Shown: piece by piece, positions 22,652-32,435 of the stretch
Position numbering within the stretch: position 1 is the first letter of the stretch
How the letters are laid out: each line of letters begins with the position of its first letter
Assembly: GCA_007922305.1 (NCBI GenBank)
Contig: ML677348.1
Coordinates: 17,375,442-17,439,441, forward strand
Length of the DNA stretch: 64,000 nucleotides
Direction: 5' to 3'
Origin: Dermatemys mawii
Lineage: Eukaryota > Chordata > Testudines > Dermatemydidae
Notes under the pieces: generated by a model
The model's input: only the letters and a program-made list of their open reading frames with translations
Databases searched by the model: none
Told to the model about the DNA's origin: nothing
Program-made: the position numbers and the translations under genes

Positions 22652-23598
22652 GTCTTAATACAGCCAAATGCAAAGTTATCCATCTAGGAACAAGGATTTG
22701 GGGACTGCACCCTGAAAACAGGGACACTGAAGGGGAGTTAAGGGTCACAGTGGACAAATAATTGAACATGAGTTCCCATTGGGATGCTGTGGCAAGAAAG
22801 GGCCATTGTGATCCTTGGATGTATATGCAGGAGTGTACTGAGTAGGAATAGGGAAATGATCTTACCTCTGTATTTGGCACTGGTGAGACCAATACTGGAA
22901 TACTGTGTAATGTACCACTCTGATGCCCCCATTTAAAAAGGATGTTGAAACACTGGAGAGGGGGCAGGAAAAAAAAAGTCACCAAAGAGCTAGAGACCAT
23001 GCCTTATAGTGAGATCTGGTTAGCTTATCAAAAGATCAAGAGATAATTTGATTACAATGTATAAGTACTTCAAGGGGAGAAAATATGGGGTTCTAAACGC
23101 ACTTTAATCCATTAGAAAAAGACATAATAAGCAATGGCTGGAAGCTGAAGTCAGAAAATTCTTAGGCACAAATTTTCAGTAGTGAGAGTGGTTAACCATT
23201 GGAACAAAAATACCAAGGGAAGTGGTTGCTTCGCCTTTTCTGGGTGTTTTCAGAGTGAGACTGGTTGTCTTTCTAGAAGATATGCTTTAGCCAAACAAGT
23301 TATTGTGCTCAATCCAGGGATAACTGGGTGAAATTTGGTGGCCTGTGGTTTACAGGAAGTCAAACTAGATGATCTAATCTTCTGGCCTTAAACTCTATGA
23401 ATGAATCTACATCACTGACTTTGCTCTGCCAATGATAGCAGCCATGATTACTCATTTGTTTGCTTAATGCTTTCTCCCACGCCATCTCCCTTTGCATTGG
23501 GAAAACTATAAATCAATCCCATCCAGCACTAGTTAGGCTGGTGGTGTGCAGGACCTCTGCTTTTCTGCTCAACTCTCTTCACTTTATGGTTACTGCCT

Positions 23599-23787
23599 TC
23601 AACCTGTGGAACTCCTTGCCAGAGGATGTTGTGAAGGTCAAGACTATAACAGGATTTTAAAAAGAACTAGATAAGCTCATGGAGGATAGGTCCCTCAATG
23701 GCTATTAGCCAGGATGGGCAGGGATGGTGTCCCTAGCCTCTATTTGCCAGAAGCTGGGAATGGGTGTCAGGGGATGGCTCATTTATG
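23599..23787 (+). mobile_element. CR1 LINE fragment, chelonian subfamily
   Basis: The landmarks AACCTGTGGAACTCCTTGCC, GATGTTGTGAAGG, CATGGAGGATAGGTCC, TATTAGCCAGGATGGGCAGG and GCCAGAAGCTGGGAATGGG match the ORF2 end and 3' UTR of the copies at 45660-46422 and 54621-54980. Both ends are truncated, and the 3' terminus is missing. Confidence 0.85.
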
Positions 23788-23904
23788 TTCGTGTATGTAC
23801 TTCATCCTCCCACCCAACCCTGTTTGTCCATTTCCTCCCCATGTTACATCTCGTCTGATACCCAGATTGTAAACTATAAGGAACAAGGAGTGTGATCTTT
23901 GCTA

Positions 23905-24405
23905 TTTGAAAATAAGGGATGGTCCAGTGGTAAGGGCACTAGTCAGGGACTCAGGTTAAAATTTCCTGCTCTGCCATTATTTCCTTTATGACCCTTGACA
24001 AGTCACTTGTGCCTCATCTAGAAAATTAAATCAGCTTAATGACCCTTGAGCAGCAGAGATAAACCGAACTACCCCTCATAGTAGACAGTGCTAGGCCAAT
24101 GGAAGAATTCTTCCATCAACCTAATTGCCTCTAGGGGAGCTGGATTACCTACCCCGATGGGTGAACCCCTCCTGTCAGCATACATGATGCCTACACTGAA
24201 GAACTATAGTGGTGCATCTATGCCTCTCTAGCAATTCAGGCTAGACAAACCCTAAGTCTCTCCAAGTCTCAGTTTTCCAGCTGTAAAATGGTGGTAATAG
24301 AACTTCCCTTCCTCCCTGAGGTGTTGTGAGGATAAATACTAAAAAGATATTGAGGTATTCAGATATTATGGCAATGGAGGCCATGTAAAGACCTAAGAGA
24401 CAAAC
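23905..24405 (+). mobile_element. MIR-like CORE-SINE split by a MITE
   Basis: The left part, 23905-24010, has the tRNA-like head: GGTCCAGTGGTAAGGGCACT, CAGGGACTCAGGTTAAAATT, CTGCTCTGCC, GACAAGTCACTTG. The right part, 24255-24405, resumes in the CORE and tail: CTCAGTTTTCCAGCTGTAAA, ATGGTGGTAATAG, GAGGTGTTGTGAGGATAAAT, ACCTAAGAGA. A TGTCTACAC-family MITE sits between them at about 24028-24254. Confidence 0.75.
24028..24254 (-). mobile_element. TGTCTACAC-family MITE nested in a CORE-SINE
   Basis: The blocks GTAGACAGTGCTAGGCCAAT, GAAGAATTCTTCC, CCTCTAGGGGAGCTGGATTA, ACCCCTCCTGTCAGCAT, and the end GCTAGACAAACCCTA match the family in reverse orientation relative to 30386-30672. The left boundary is soft and the copy is diverged. 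No target duplication could be assigned. Confidence 0.6.
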
Positions 24406-24496
24406 TTTGCTTAACACAATGGCCTCTGACAGGCACTACTATAATGCAAATAAATAACACCATTGCTACGTTATTTGCTGTTGCAAATTAGAAATA

Positions 24497-24715
24497 CAGT
24501 AGAACCTCGTTTATCCAAGCATCTATTATTCAGCTCTGCATATTCACTGAGCCCCACTGCCCGGAGCTGATTCCCACATCCCACCATCCGGGACTGATGG
24601 TCTGAGATAGAAAGTGGGTAGAAAGCTCATTTGCCCATTCTCCTGATTATCCAAATTTTTGATTATCCAATTTGGCCCCCGTCCTAATTAAATCAGATAA
24701 ACGAGGATTCCACTA
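24497..24715. mobile_element. Tigger-type (TcMar) MITE
   Basis: The left end CAGTAGAACCTCGTTTATCC and the right end GATAAACGAGGATTCCACTA are inverted repeats of the Tigger/pogo type. The element is bordered by TA on both sides (24495-24496 and 24716-24717), the expected target dinucleotide. It is about 219 bp and non-coding. Two CCAATTT/CCAAATTTTTGATTATCC repeats mark the right half. Confidence 0.85.
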
Positions 24716-25002
24716 TACTTTAATTAATATTTCTATGGAATTTTGTAAGATAGCAATATGGTAATGATTGCACGGCCACAGAATTTCTGGTTAGTTAGCA
24801 CACGCTGTTTAGTTTTTCCCCTTGTACTCGCCTTGTTAACTCCACTTATTTTCTTCTCCTGCACACTGTCACAAGCTCTCTGACCCTTTATTCATTCTGA
24901 CAAAAAGTACTGCAAAATAACTTCTTTTGCCCTGTATTACTTATGCACCAAAGCTGTTAATTTGTTAAACAATATTTAATCTAGTCAGTGCACGCGTTTA
25001 CT

Positions 25003-25262
25003 ATGGAGCTAAATCGGCGCTGCTCGATGTAGCAGGTCTGGTGAAGATGTCCTAAATCAATGGAAGAGCACTCTCCCATCGATTTCCGTACTCCACTACC
25101 CTGAGAAGCATAAGGTAAGTCAGCGGGAGAGCAGCTCCCGTCAACACAGATGGTGTAGACACTATAGTAAGTGGATCTAGATACTTCGAATTCAGTTACA
25201 TTATTCACATAATTGAAGTAGCGTAGCTTAGATTGATTTACCACGGTAGTATAGACTAGCCC
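25003..25262. mobile_element. TGTCTACAC-family MITE, AAATCGGCGCTGCTC subfamily
   Basis: The blocks AGCTAAATCGGCGCTGCTCG, CATCGATTTCCGTACTCC, GGTAAGTCAGCGGGAGAGC and GGTGTAGACACTATAGTAAG match the copy at 26786-27066. An internal foldback, TTCAGTTACATTATTCACAT then AATTGAAGTAGCG, is shared with it. The right end is GTAGTATAGACTAGCCC. The left terminus is diverged. Confidence 0.65.
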
Positions 25263-25319
25263 ACAGTCTGCACTGGCTTCCAATAGATCCCTGGGTGAAG
25301 CTGAAAGTTTTGACCTATA

Positions 25320-25520
25320 AAGTGACAAAGAGTCCTGTGGCACCTTAAAGACTAACTAAAGTTTTAGAGCATAAGCTTTCGTGGGCTAATACCCGCTTCG
25401 TCGAAGTGGATATTAGCCCACAAAAGCTTATGCTCTAAAACTTTAGTTAGTCTTTAAGGTGCCACAGGACTCTTTGTCACTTCTGCAATTCCAGACTAAC
25501 ACAGCTACCTCTCTGATTCT
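25320..25520. repeat. SINE-like repeat folded into a 163-bp near-perfect palindrome
   Basis: Positions 25320-25482 read almost identically on both strands. Two 81-base arms meet at a single central base, 25401 (CTTCG-T-CGAAG), with only three mismatches (25395/25407, 25392/25410, 25380/25422). Each arm is a copy of the repeat with CAAAGAGTCCTGTGGCACC and AAGCTTTCGTGGG. The right arm continues outward into the family's head module (CCAGACTAACACAGCTACC, to about 25520), so the complete element lies on the minus strand and its far half is duplicated in reverse. Confidence 0.85.
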
Positions 25521-26288
25521 TGACTTATAAAGTTTACAATGAATGGTTCAGCCCTGGGTACCTTAGAAACTCTCTCCTCAACTGGTGCTTGGCAATTGCA
25601 ATTAGCTATTGAACTAATATCCACAGGTTTAAAGAGGAGAAAGGGCATTTTTAGTAAAGAGCCCTCAAATCTGGAATTCCCTTTCTTCCCCCTTGGTCTG
25701 ACACAGACTGGGTTTGTTGACCTCTGAGCACATTGCAGGGCCAATCTATTGTACAATACTTTCCTGGAGGAAGTGCCTTCAATGGACTATGTGAGGGACA
25801 AAGAGGGGGAGTTTTATTTGTTTACTTTTTTCTCAGTAAGTCTTTTGTGTAACTTTAGCAGGTGTTTATAAAACATTCACAAGGGTCTAGAGACACTTTT
25901 TAATACAATCTAAATAAAATGAATGAGGAGGCAGAGCCATATTTTTTGTAGAATTAAAAGTCTCAGTCACAGTGGATGCCCTGGATTTAATTCATTTTTC
26001 TCGAACATTTTGCAAAATGTCCATGGCTTTTAATTTGACACACGACTCGATGTTATTGAACCTTGAAACTCCTTGTTGTTTGGGTTAAAATAATTCAGAC
26101 CCGTATGGTTTATTTCCTTTTTCTGATATTTTGCACAATCACTGGAAAAACCTCAGATGTGAAACTATTAGCACAACACTGTCAAGTAGTTCCATGAACT
26201 CATGTAGATCTTCACGTGGAGGATCATTCAGAAACGTGTTCATCCTCATTCCCTTATGCCCTGCTTTCTCCACCTTGGAGCATTCATG
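25521..26288. other. Unrecognised stretch, no gene seen
   Basis: The two overlapping ORFs of 83 and 62 codons at 25505-25756 lie on opposite strands and show no domain. No repeat is recognised. Confidence 0.5.
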
Positions 26289-26395
26289 AGGCCTGACCCT
26301 GCAAACGCTTACCACACATGGAGTAACTTTATTTACACAAGTACCCATTGGGACCATATGAATAAAGTTATTCACATACCCCAATGTATCAGGCC
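26289..26395. mobile_element. Palindromic short element of the GGCCTGAYCCTGCAAA type
   Basis: The left end is GGCCTGACCCTGCAAACGCT and the right end TATCAGGCC is its reverse. The centre is self-complementary: GTAACTTTATTTACACAAGT faces GAATAAAGTTATTCACAT. This is an old amniote palindromic MITE type. Related pieces lie at about 27315-27440, 34611-34692, 37010-37157 and 61790-61905. Confidence 0.6.
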
Positions 26396-26785
26396 ATGAG
26401 TTTGTAAAGCATCAGGCTGCATGCAGGTATCAAACAACTGGTACACTTGTATACAAATGGAATATTGTTCTTTAAATCTGCTAGAGTTCTCTCTCCAAGG
26501 TGTCCTGTGTGCGCAGGTCAAAAGTGCAGCTAGGGTGAAACTTTTCTGACCCTCACTTTTTTAAAATGAGAAGTGAGTCCTGGCAGGCAGCGGGTCTTAA
26601 ATGAAAATAAGTTTTAATGGAATGCTACAATTAGTTTTTTGAACAAAGAGCTTCCATCTCACACGAGGCTACCCATAGTGGATATTTCAGTCAAACTCAT
26701 TAGAACTCCTCAACTGCTCCCTCATGGTTTCCATTTGAAGGTCAGGAAGCAGTTGACTAACACACTTATGGCTTTGTTCCAAAAC
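26396..26785. other. Unrecognised stretch, no gene seen
   Basis: No repeat or credible coding frame is visible. Confidence 0.45.
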
Positions 26786-27066
26786 CTAGGCCATGTCTAC
26801 ACTTATTGGGGATCTACACTTCTATAATCGATGCAGCAGGGGTAGATTTACTCGGTCTACTGAAGACTGGCTAAATCGACTGCAGAGTGTTTTCTGGTTG
26901 TCTCCAGTACTCCAGCTCCCCGAGAGGAATAAGGTAAGTCGACGGGATGCAGCGTGATGTACACACTGCAGTAAGTCTACCTAAGCAATGTCGACTCCAG
27001 CTACATTATTCACGTAGCTGGAGTAGCGCAACGTAGGTCAACTTACCCCGGTAGTGTAAACAACTT
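26786..27066. mobile_element. TGTCTACAC-family MITE, nearly complete
   Basis: The left end is CCATGTCTACACTTATTGGG and the right end GGTAGTGTAAACA resembles its inverse. The internal blocks GGTAAGTCGACGGGATGCAG, GATGTACACACTGCAGTAAG and GTAGGTCAACTTACCCCGG match the copy at 25003-25262. It contains a local hairpin, ACTCCAGCTAC then GTAGCTGGAGT. Confidence 0.75.
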
Positions 27067-28139
27067 AATTGCCAACTGGAAACAGATGAAAAATTTCAAC
27101 AGGAATTTCCACTATGGTAGTCTAACCTCCCTACAAAACTACCAATAGCTTCAAAGCAAAGCACCTGATATGAACCTTTCTACCTCCAAAAGCTTTGGGA
27201 GTAATTCTGATCCAAATATCATGGCTTGGGCCTATGTTCATAAGAGACTACCCTGGAACACTGATCAAACACCAGCAATCTCAGATTTTGGAGGAAGTTC
27301 AGATTCAGATCCGTGTCATCAGTTTAGTAAGGTGCTTGAGTATGTGCATGTGACTCCAGTGGGAATACTCATGTGCTTAAAACTGCACACGTGCTTAAAT
27401 GCATTGCTCAATGAGGGCTAACAGCTGGATCAGAAAGCAATGATTTGGTCTAATATAAACTGGAAAGCAGACTACTACTTGTTTTCATACAACGGGTACT
27501 AGATACTGCACATCAGCACAGGAAGCATTATAACTGATTGAAGGAAAACTAGTATTACACCAGACAACTAGAGAGTATGAAAGATAAACATCAGGATATT
27601 GTATGGGTGTGGCACAACCAATTTATTATAAGCAGACCACAGCTGGACCAGCTACTGCCTGCTGCTCAGCTCAGTTCAGTTGTACTCACATTCAACCATG
27701 GCTGCTTGAATGCACTACAGGGCTCCCACTGCTCCTAGCCCCAATCTAGCAATTGCAACAACAGTGTTTGGATCAAAAGACTGGTGTAGGTTAGAGCATA
27801 TACCATTGATAGGCAGCAATGATGCACTGGGTCATAATGCAGATATTCTTCTAAGATAGAGAGTGGACACCTCCAGTTCTACTATAGGAAGCTTGGAGTA
27901 CTGTACAAACATTAATATGTATATTAACGCAAGGGCACTGCTGGCTCGTCTACATTATTTACCATTGATTTAGGATTTTCTATGAGTTTTTGGACTGGAT
28001 ATTCCCATTGGTTGATGGCAGTGATGGTGAAAAGTATATGGCAGACAGTGCTCCGACATTTTACATGACAGCTGCTACTACCTATGGGGCTGCACCTGTT
28101 GGGGATTACAGGCTTGAAAAGTCCTTCTGTAGATTCATA
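27067..28139. other. Mostly unrecognised; probable palindromic-element relic at 27315-27440
   Basis: GTGCTTGAGTATGTGCATGT, GACTCCAGTGGGAATACTCA and GTGCTTAAATGCATTGCTC look like a decayed member of the palindromic family at 26289-26395. Nothing else is recognised, and there is no gene. Confidence 0.4.
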
Positions 28140-28562
28140 GGCTACGTTTGCACTGCAATAAAACAAACTCGCAGCACTGAGGCTCAGAGCCCAGATCAAC
28201 TGACTTGGGCTCACAGGCCTTAGACGGTGGGGCTAAAATAACAGTGTAATTGTTCAGACTTGAGCTCTGAAACTCCCCCGTTGTGGGATTTCAGAGCTAT
28301 GGCTCCAGCCTGATCCTGACCAGTACAATTGCAATTTTTAGCCCTGCAACCCAAGCCCACTAGGGTGACCGGATGTCCCAATTTTATATGGACAGTCCCA
28401 ATTTTGGGGTCTTTTTCTTATATAGGCTCCTATTACCCCCTAACTCCCACCTGTTCTGATTTTTCACATTTGCTGTCTGGTCACCCTAAGCATCACAAAC
28501 CTGAGTCAAATGACCTGGGCCAGTCCCAGCTGTGCTGCAGATCTTCCACTGCAGCATAGATG
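28140..28562. mobile_element. TGTCTACAC-like MITE carrying another MITE
   Basis: The left end GGCTACGTTTGCACTGCAA is inverse to the right end CCACTGCAGCATAGATGTGG. The body (GCTCAGAGCCCAGATCAACT, TGACTTGGGCTCACAGG, CCCCGTTGTGGGATTTCAGA) continues after the nested element with ACAAACCTGAGTCAAATGAC and CTGGGCCAG. The total excluding the nested piece is about 295 bp. Confidence 0.7.
28361..28488. mobile_element. Short MITE with TAGGGTGACC ends, copy 2, nested
   Basis: Near-perfect terminal repeats, TAGGGTGACC and GGTCACCCTA, flank a 128-bp element with GGATGTCCCAATTTTATATG, GACAGTCCCAATTTTGGGG and TTTTCACATTTGC. It interrupts the MITE at 28140-28562. It is a cleaner copy of the element at 4043-4160. 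No convincing duplication is visible, as the flanks differ. Confidence 0.85.
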
Positions 28563-28589
28563 TGGGGCAGAAGGAACAATTGTGATCAT

Positions 28590-29535
28590 CCTGAGTCTGA
28601 CCTACTGCTTAACACATGCCACAGAATTTCCCCAAAATAATTCTTGGAGCCTATCTTTTAGACAAAACATCCAATCTTGATTTCAAAACTGCCAGTGAGG
28701 GAGAATCCATCACAACCGATGGATTCAGCATTATTTGCGTTGTTCAAAAATGACACCTTATTTCCAGTCTGATGTTATCTAGTTTCAACTTTCAGCCATT
28801 GGATCATGTTACACTTTTCTCTACTAGAATGAAGAGCACATTATTAGATATGTGTTCCCCATGTAGGCACTTATGGACTGTAATGAACTCACCCTTTAAC
28901 CTTCTCTTTGTTAAGCGACACAGATTGAGTTCCTTCAGTCTACCACTATAAGGCAAGCAAGTTTCCAATCCTCAAGCTCTTCTCTGAACCCACTCCAATT
29001 TTTCAACATCAGTTCTGGGGTCCACAGATCAAGAAGGAAAAGAGTATTTCAGCAGTGGTTTGCACCAGTGTCAAGTACAGAGGGAAAATAACCTCACTAC
29101 TATCCTAAATTCTCCTGTTTATGCATCTAAGGATTGCATTAGCCCTTTTGGCTACAGTGTTGCACTGGGAGCTCATGTTCATCTGATTATCCATTACAAC
29201 CCCCATATTATTTTTTAAAGTCACTGCTACTTGGATAGAGCCTTCCATCCTGGCCTCCATTCGTTGTTCCCAGATGTATACATTTACCTTTAGATATATT
29301 GATCGCGCCCAGTTTTCCAAGCGATCCAGATCGCTCCATATCGGTGATCTGTCCTCTTCATTATTTGTCGTTCCCCCAATATTGGTGCCATCTACAAACT
29401 TTATCAGTGATGACTTTATGCGTTCTTCCATTTCATTGAAAGAGATGTTAAATAGCGTAGGGCTAAGAACAGATCCATGTAGGTCCCCACCAGAAACACA
29501 CCCACTCAGTTGAGACAAAGCCTCCATCTCACATC
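28590..29535 (-). mobile_element. CR1 LINE fragment, older subfamily, minus strand
   Basis: The reverse complement carries a 3' UTR and ORF2 end, then the reverse transcriptase. The plus-strand landmarks are TCATCCTGAGTCTGACCTAC, GGAGAATCCATCACAACCG and CTGAACCCACTCCAATTTTT. It breaks at about 29535, just before the PQGS block. It is more diverged than the copies at 48424-50163 and 32436-33175. Confidence 0.85.
29105..29527 (-). pseudogene. CR1 reverse transcriptase palm and downstream, remnant
   Basis: The 140-codon frame reads GSVLSPTLFNISFNEMEERI, then SLIKFVDGTNIGGTTNNEED, WSDLDRLENWA, then NNMGVVMDNQMNMSSQC and KRANAILRCINRRI. This is CR1 ORF2 from the PQGSVLGP block through the FADDT motif to the thumb region. 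The catalytic motif reads FVDGT, so the second Asp has become Gly and the product could not polymerise DNA. The frame itself has no stop over 140 codons, though its first Met is not a biological start. Confidence 0.85.
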
Positions 29536-30219
29536 ATGAACCTGTGCTTCATTAAGTATACGTTATTTGTGTAAAAATAGTAAGGCTCACAGAATTCATC
29601 AAAAAATCAGATATATTTCTGGCTCTGCAGTCAATCAGTCAGATTATGCAAAGTCCTCAGCTGCCTAATAGAAAAGTCACAGACAGGACTTCACAATTTG
29701 CATTGCATTAGTCTCACCTCAAGGAAAAAACAGGGCCTATGTAATGAACTGGAACAGCTCTCACATTAAGCAGTTAGCAAGTGGAAAATAAGCCAATAGA
29801 GGAGAAACTCATTAAATCAGAGTTACATATTCAATAGCTTGCTAGCTGAGTAGATTGACGTTATTGAAATGATGATGATTTTGATTGTGGAGACAGAGAC
29901 AGCAAAACTTTAGCAACATGACTAAACTCTTGTGCTATCCTATAATATGAAACTAATGAGCTAGACATAGACCACCCCAGGATTTCAGCAAATGCCCTTC
30001 TCAACCCCTCTCGATGAGCAATTTAGGATTCTAATGCAACACTAATTCAAATTGTAAATAAACTTCTCTTTCCTCCACAAAAAGATTGTTACTTTCAATC
30101 CAGCAGGTAGTTTTTTAGGAGATTAGCAGGTGTATGACAGCTTTGAAACTGGTTGATTATTATTTATATCCATCTCAAGGATTGCTAAAAGCTGAACCCT
30201 GTATAGATGAACATAGCCT
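29536..30219. other. Unrecognised A/T-rich stretch
   Basis: No gene or repeat is recognised. Confidence 0.5.
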
Positions 30220-30385
30220 GGGCTTAGGTGCTAGCGTGGAATTTGAGAGTTCAGTTCCTTGCTCTTTCACAAACTTCTTGTGTGGCTTTGGACAAGTCAC
30301 TGAGGCACAGATTTTTAAAGATAAGCCTTGCGACGTGGTGTAAGTCCCATTTTCAAAAGTGACATAGGCTCCTAGGAATCCAAGG
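30220..30385 (+). repeat. MIR-like SINE head followed by another decayed repeat
   Basis: AGTTCAGTTCCTTGCTCTTT, CACAAACTTCTTGTGTGGCT and TTGGACAAGTCACTGAGGC are the CORE-SINE head. It is then broken by TTTTTAAAGATAAGCC and GTAAGTCCCATTTTCAAAAG, which I recognise as part of a separate palindromic amniote repeat. Boundaries are approximate. Confidence 0.5.
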
Positions 30386-30672
30386 GTATGTCTACACTAG
30401 CAACACTACAGCAGCACAGCTGCAGCCGCGCTGCTGTAGCACTGCAGTGTACTCACTCGCTACAGCAGTGGAAGGCGTCCTTCCATCGCTGTGGTAAATC
30501 CATCTCTCTGAGAGGCAGTAGCTAAATCAACCAAAGTCTGTCTGTCTGTCTGTCGCCCTAGCATTGTCTGTATCAGGGTTTAGGTCACCTTAATTACATT
30601 ACACAGGGAATGAAATTTTTCACAGCCCTGAAGGGAGTAGTTAAGTCAACCTAACTGTGTAGCATAGTCCTC
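30386..30672 (+). mobile_element. TGTCTACAC-family MITE with internal (TCTG)n
   Basis: It begins GGGTATGTCTACACTAGCAA and ends near CTAACTGTGTAGCATAGTCC. The left part has a hairpin, CTACAGCAGCACAGCTGCAG with GCGCTGCTGTAG. A (TCTG)n tract of about four copies lies at 30537-30554. It matches the truncated copy at 1-192. Confidence 0.75.
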
Positions 30673-32435
30673 CACAGAGTCTCACTAAAGACGATACTTG
30701 GCCAATGTACACCAGCTAACCCATGGTTCTGACCCAACAGAACTTACTAGCTGAGGCTCCCGTCTGTGTGTGTATGTGTGTACGTGTGTGTGTGTGCATG
30801 TGTGGGTGGGGGAGGATTAATAGCTGATGATTTGAGAATTGATTTTTAATTGCTTCAGGGCCAGGAACTGCAGTCATGTGAGCAAATATTACTCACTAGG
30901 CTAGATCCTTGGCTACTATAAATTGGCATAGGCCCACTGAAGTCAAATGGAGGTTCTGATACCATGTGAATATGTGTTACAGAATCTGGTCTTAAACTGG
31001 TGGGGAAGTTATTCCATTTCTGAAGACCCTCCCAAGAGAGCCATGACTAGAGGACATGCCAAAGTGAGTTACAACAGAAATTAAAGGGAAAATTCCTGCC
31101 CAGGGAAAATCTTCTCCATCTGTTGTTTACCTTCCTACCTTTAATCCTGATTTTTGGTCTTCTGAGTATTTTGAGGCTATCTTTCTCTTTAAAAGCTCCC
31201 CAGCTTCTATCTTAGGCTCATTTTTAATATCCTCTGAGAGGAACCCAAGCTCAAAGAGCCCCCAGATGTTATTCCTCAGTCTCAAATGGAATTACAGTGG
31301 CAGGATCAACAGACTGCCACTGTGAGGAGCATGCAATGAAGGCAAGTAGCCGGTATAGGACTTAAGGTGCAGAATTTAGCATAGGCTCCATTTTTATGAA
31401 ACCAGTGAGGCTGACAGAGGTTTTTGGGACAACTAGTCACTAAACTGAGGACTTAGTTGAACATCACTCATGTGCTCAGCATATAGAACAAGTCTGAGAT
31501 ATGTTTCTTAGTGTGCTACATCAAGCCATCTCAAGGAAAAGAGAATTTCAGAAGACTAAAAGGCAATAATTTATATTGGTACACTGAAATATACAACGTA
31601 ATCACATCACATCATTCTCTCCAGGGACAGCATCTACAATGAAGCAGAATTTTACACTTGTCAACATAAATTTTATTTGAATCTACTGACAATAGGGTTT
31701 TCAAAAGTGGCATCTTTCAAGGAAGACAGAACTGAAGTAATAGCTGTGAAGTACAAGAAAGACAGATAGGCTTATTCAAAGGCTACGTCCTCACAGCATT
31801 ATTTCCACAATGAGTACAGACTGCAAATTAGCTGTGCTCTGTGGGAGGGAGAGAGAAAAATTTCTTGAGGAGACAGGCCCCGAAAAAAATAGAATTTCAG
31901 ATAACCTCAGAAACTCTCCGACTTTCATTTGTCAGAAGAAGAAACCAAAGAGACTATTGGAACTGTCTGACTAATCTGTTGCCCATTTTGTCACTGCTCA
32001 CATCAGATAATTATTCATGAATGATTTCCCCTCCACTGTTTGACCTACTTGTGCTATTACGTGGTGAAGCCAAAACTTAATTTGTTCTGGGGCTTGCTGG
32101 GACTCAGCCCTAGCACCTCTTCTGTCTGTAGTGTGCAAGGCGTGACCTCATATGCACAGCACATGTGAGGTTACACTGTGCAGACATCTGTAACATGACC
32201 TCACGTGCACAAAGCGTGTGAGCACATGTTGTGAGAGGACACCATCATTATTGCTTGAGCCCTTGCATCTCTTTCTTTAAAAATTAAGCACTGGGTGAAG
32301 CCAAACCTCAATATGACTCTTCACACAATACCATAGGATCTTATGAGGAATTTCTTGTAGTGATACTTAGTACAAAAAGTCAGAGGGTTGCTAACAATAC
32401 TGTTAGCATCTATGGTGGCAAACTGATTAGGACTT
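30673..32435. other. Unrecognised stretch with a GT-rich microsatellite
   Basis: A (GT)n-like tract with TATG and CATG interruptions lies at about 30764-30812. The rest has no recognised repeat or coding frame. Confidence 0.5.
30764..30812 (+). repeat. Imperfect (GT)n microsatellite
   Basis: Alternating GT with TATG, TACG and CATG interruptions, ending in a GTGGGTGGGGG run. Confidence 0.9.

Larger units (their letters stand above)
21765..23404 (+). mobile_element. CR1 LINE, reverse transcriptase to 3' end, interrupted by a MITE
   Basis: It starts inside the reverse transcriptase (FDxVTS-VD region; TTAGATTTTTGCAAGGTGTT encodes LDFCKVFD) and runs to a CR1 tail, GGCCTTAAACTCTATGAATG. A hAT-like MITE at 22243-22651 splits it. 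The frame just before the MITE reads IKFADDRKIDKLVNNAENS, which keeps both catalytic Asp residues of the FADD motif. Stops and indels elsewhere kill the frame. The 5' truncation is typical of CR1. Confidence 0.9.

Noticed and set aside
22500..23000. 166-codon minus-strand ORF
   Set aside because: It crosses the boundary between a hAT-like MITE and CR1, antisense to the CR1, and has no domain. It is a shadow of repeat sequence.
25505..25756. Pair of opposite-strand ORFs around 25.5-25.8 kb
   Set aside because: They overlap each other and the end of the palindromic repeat, with no conserved motif.
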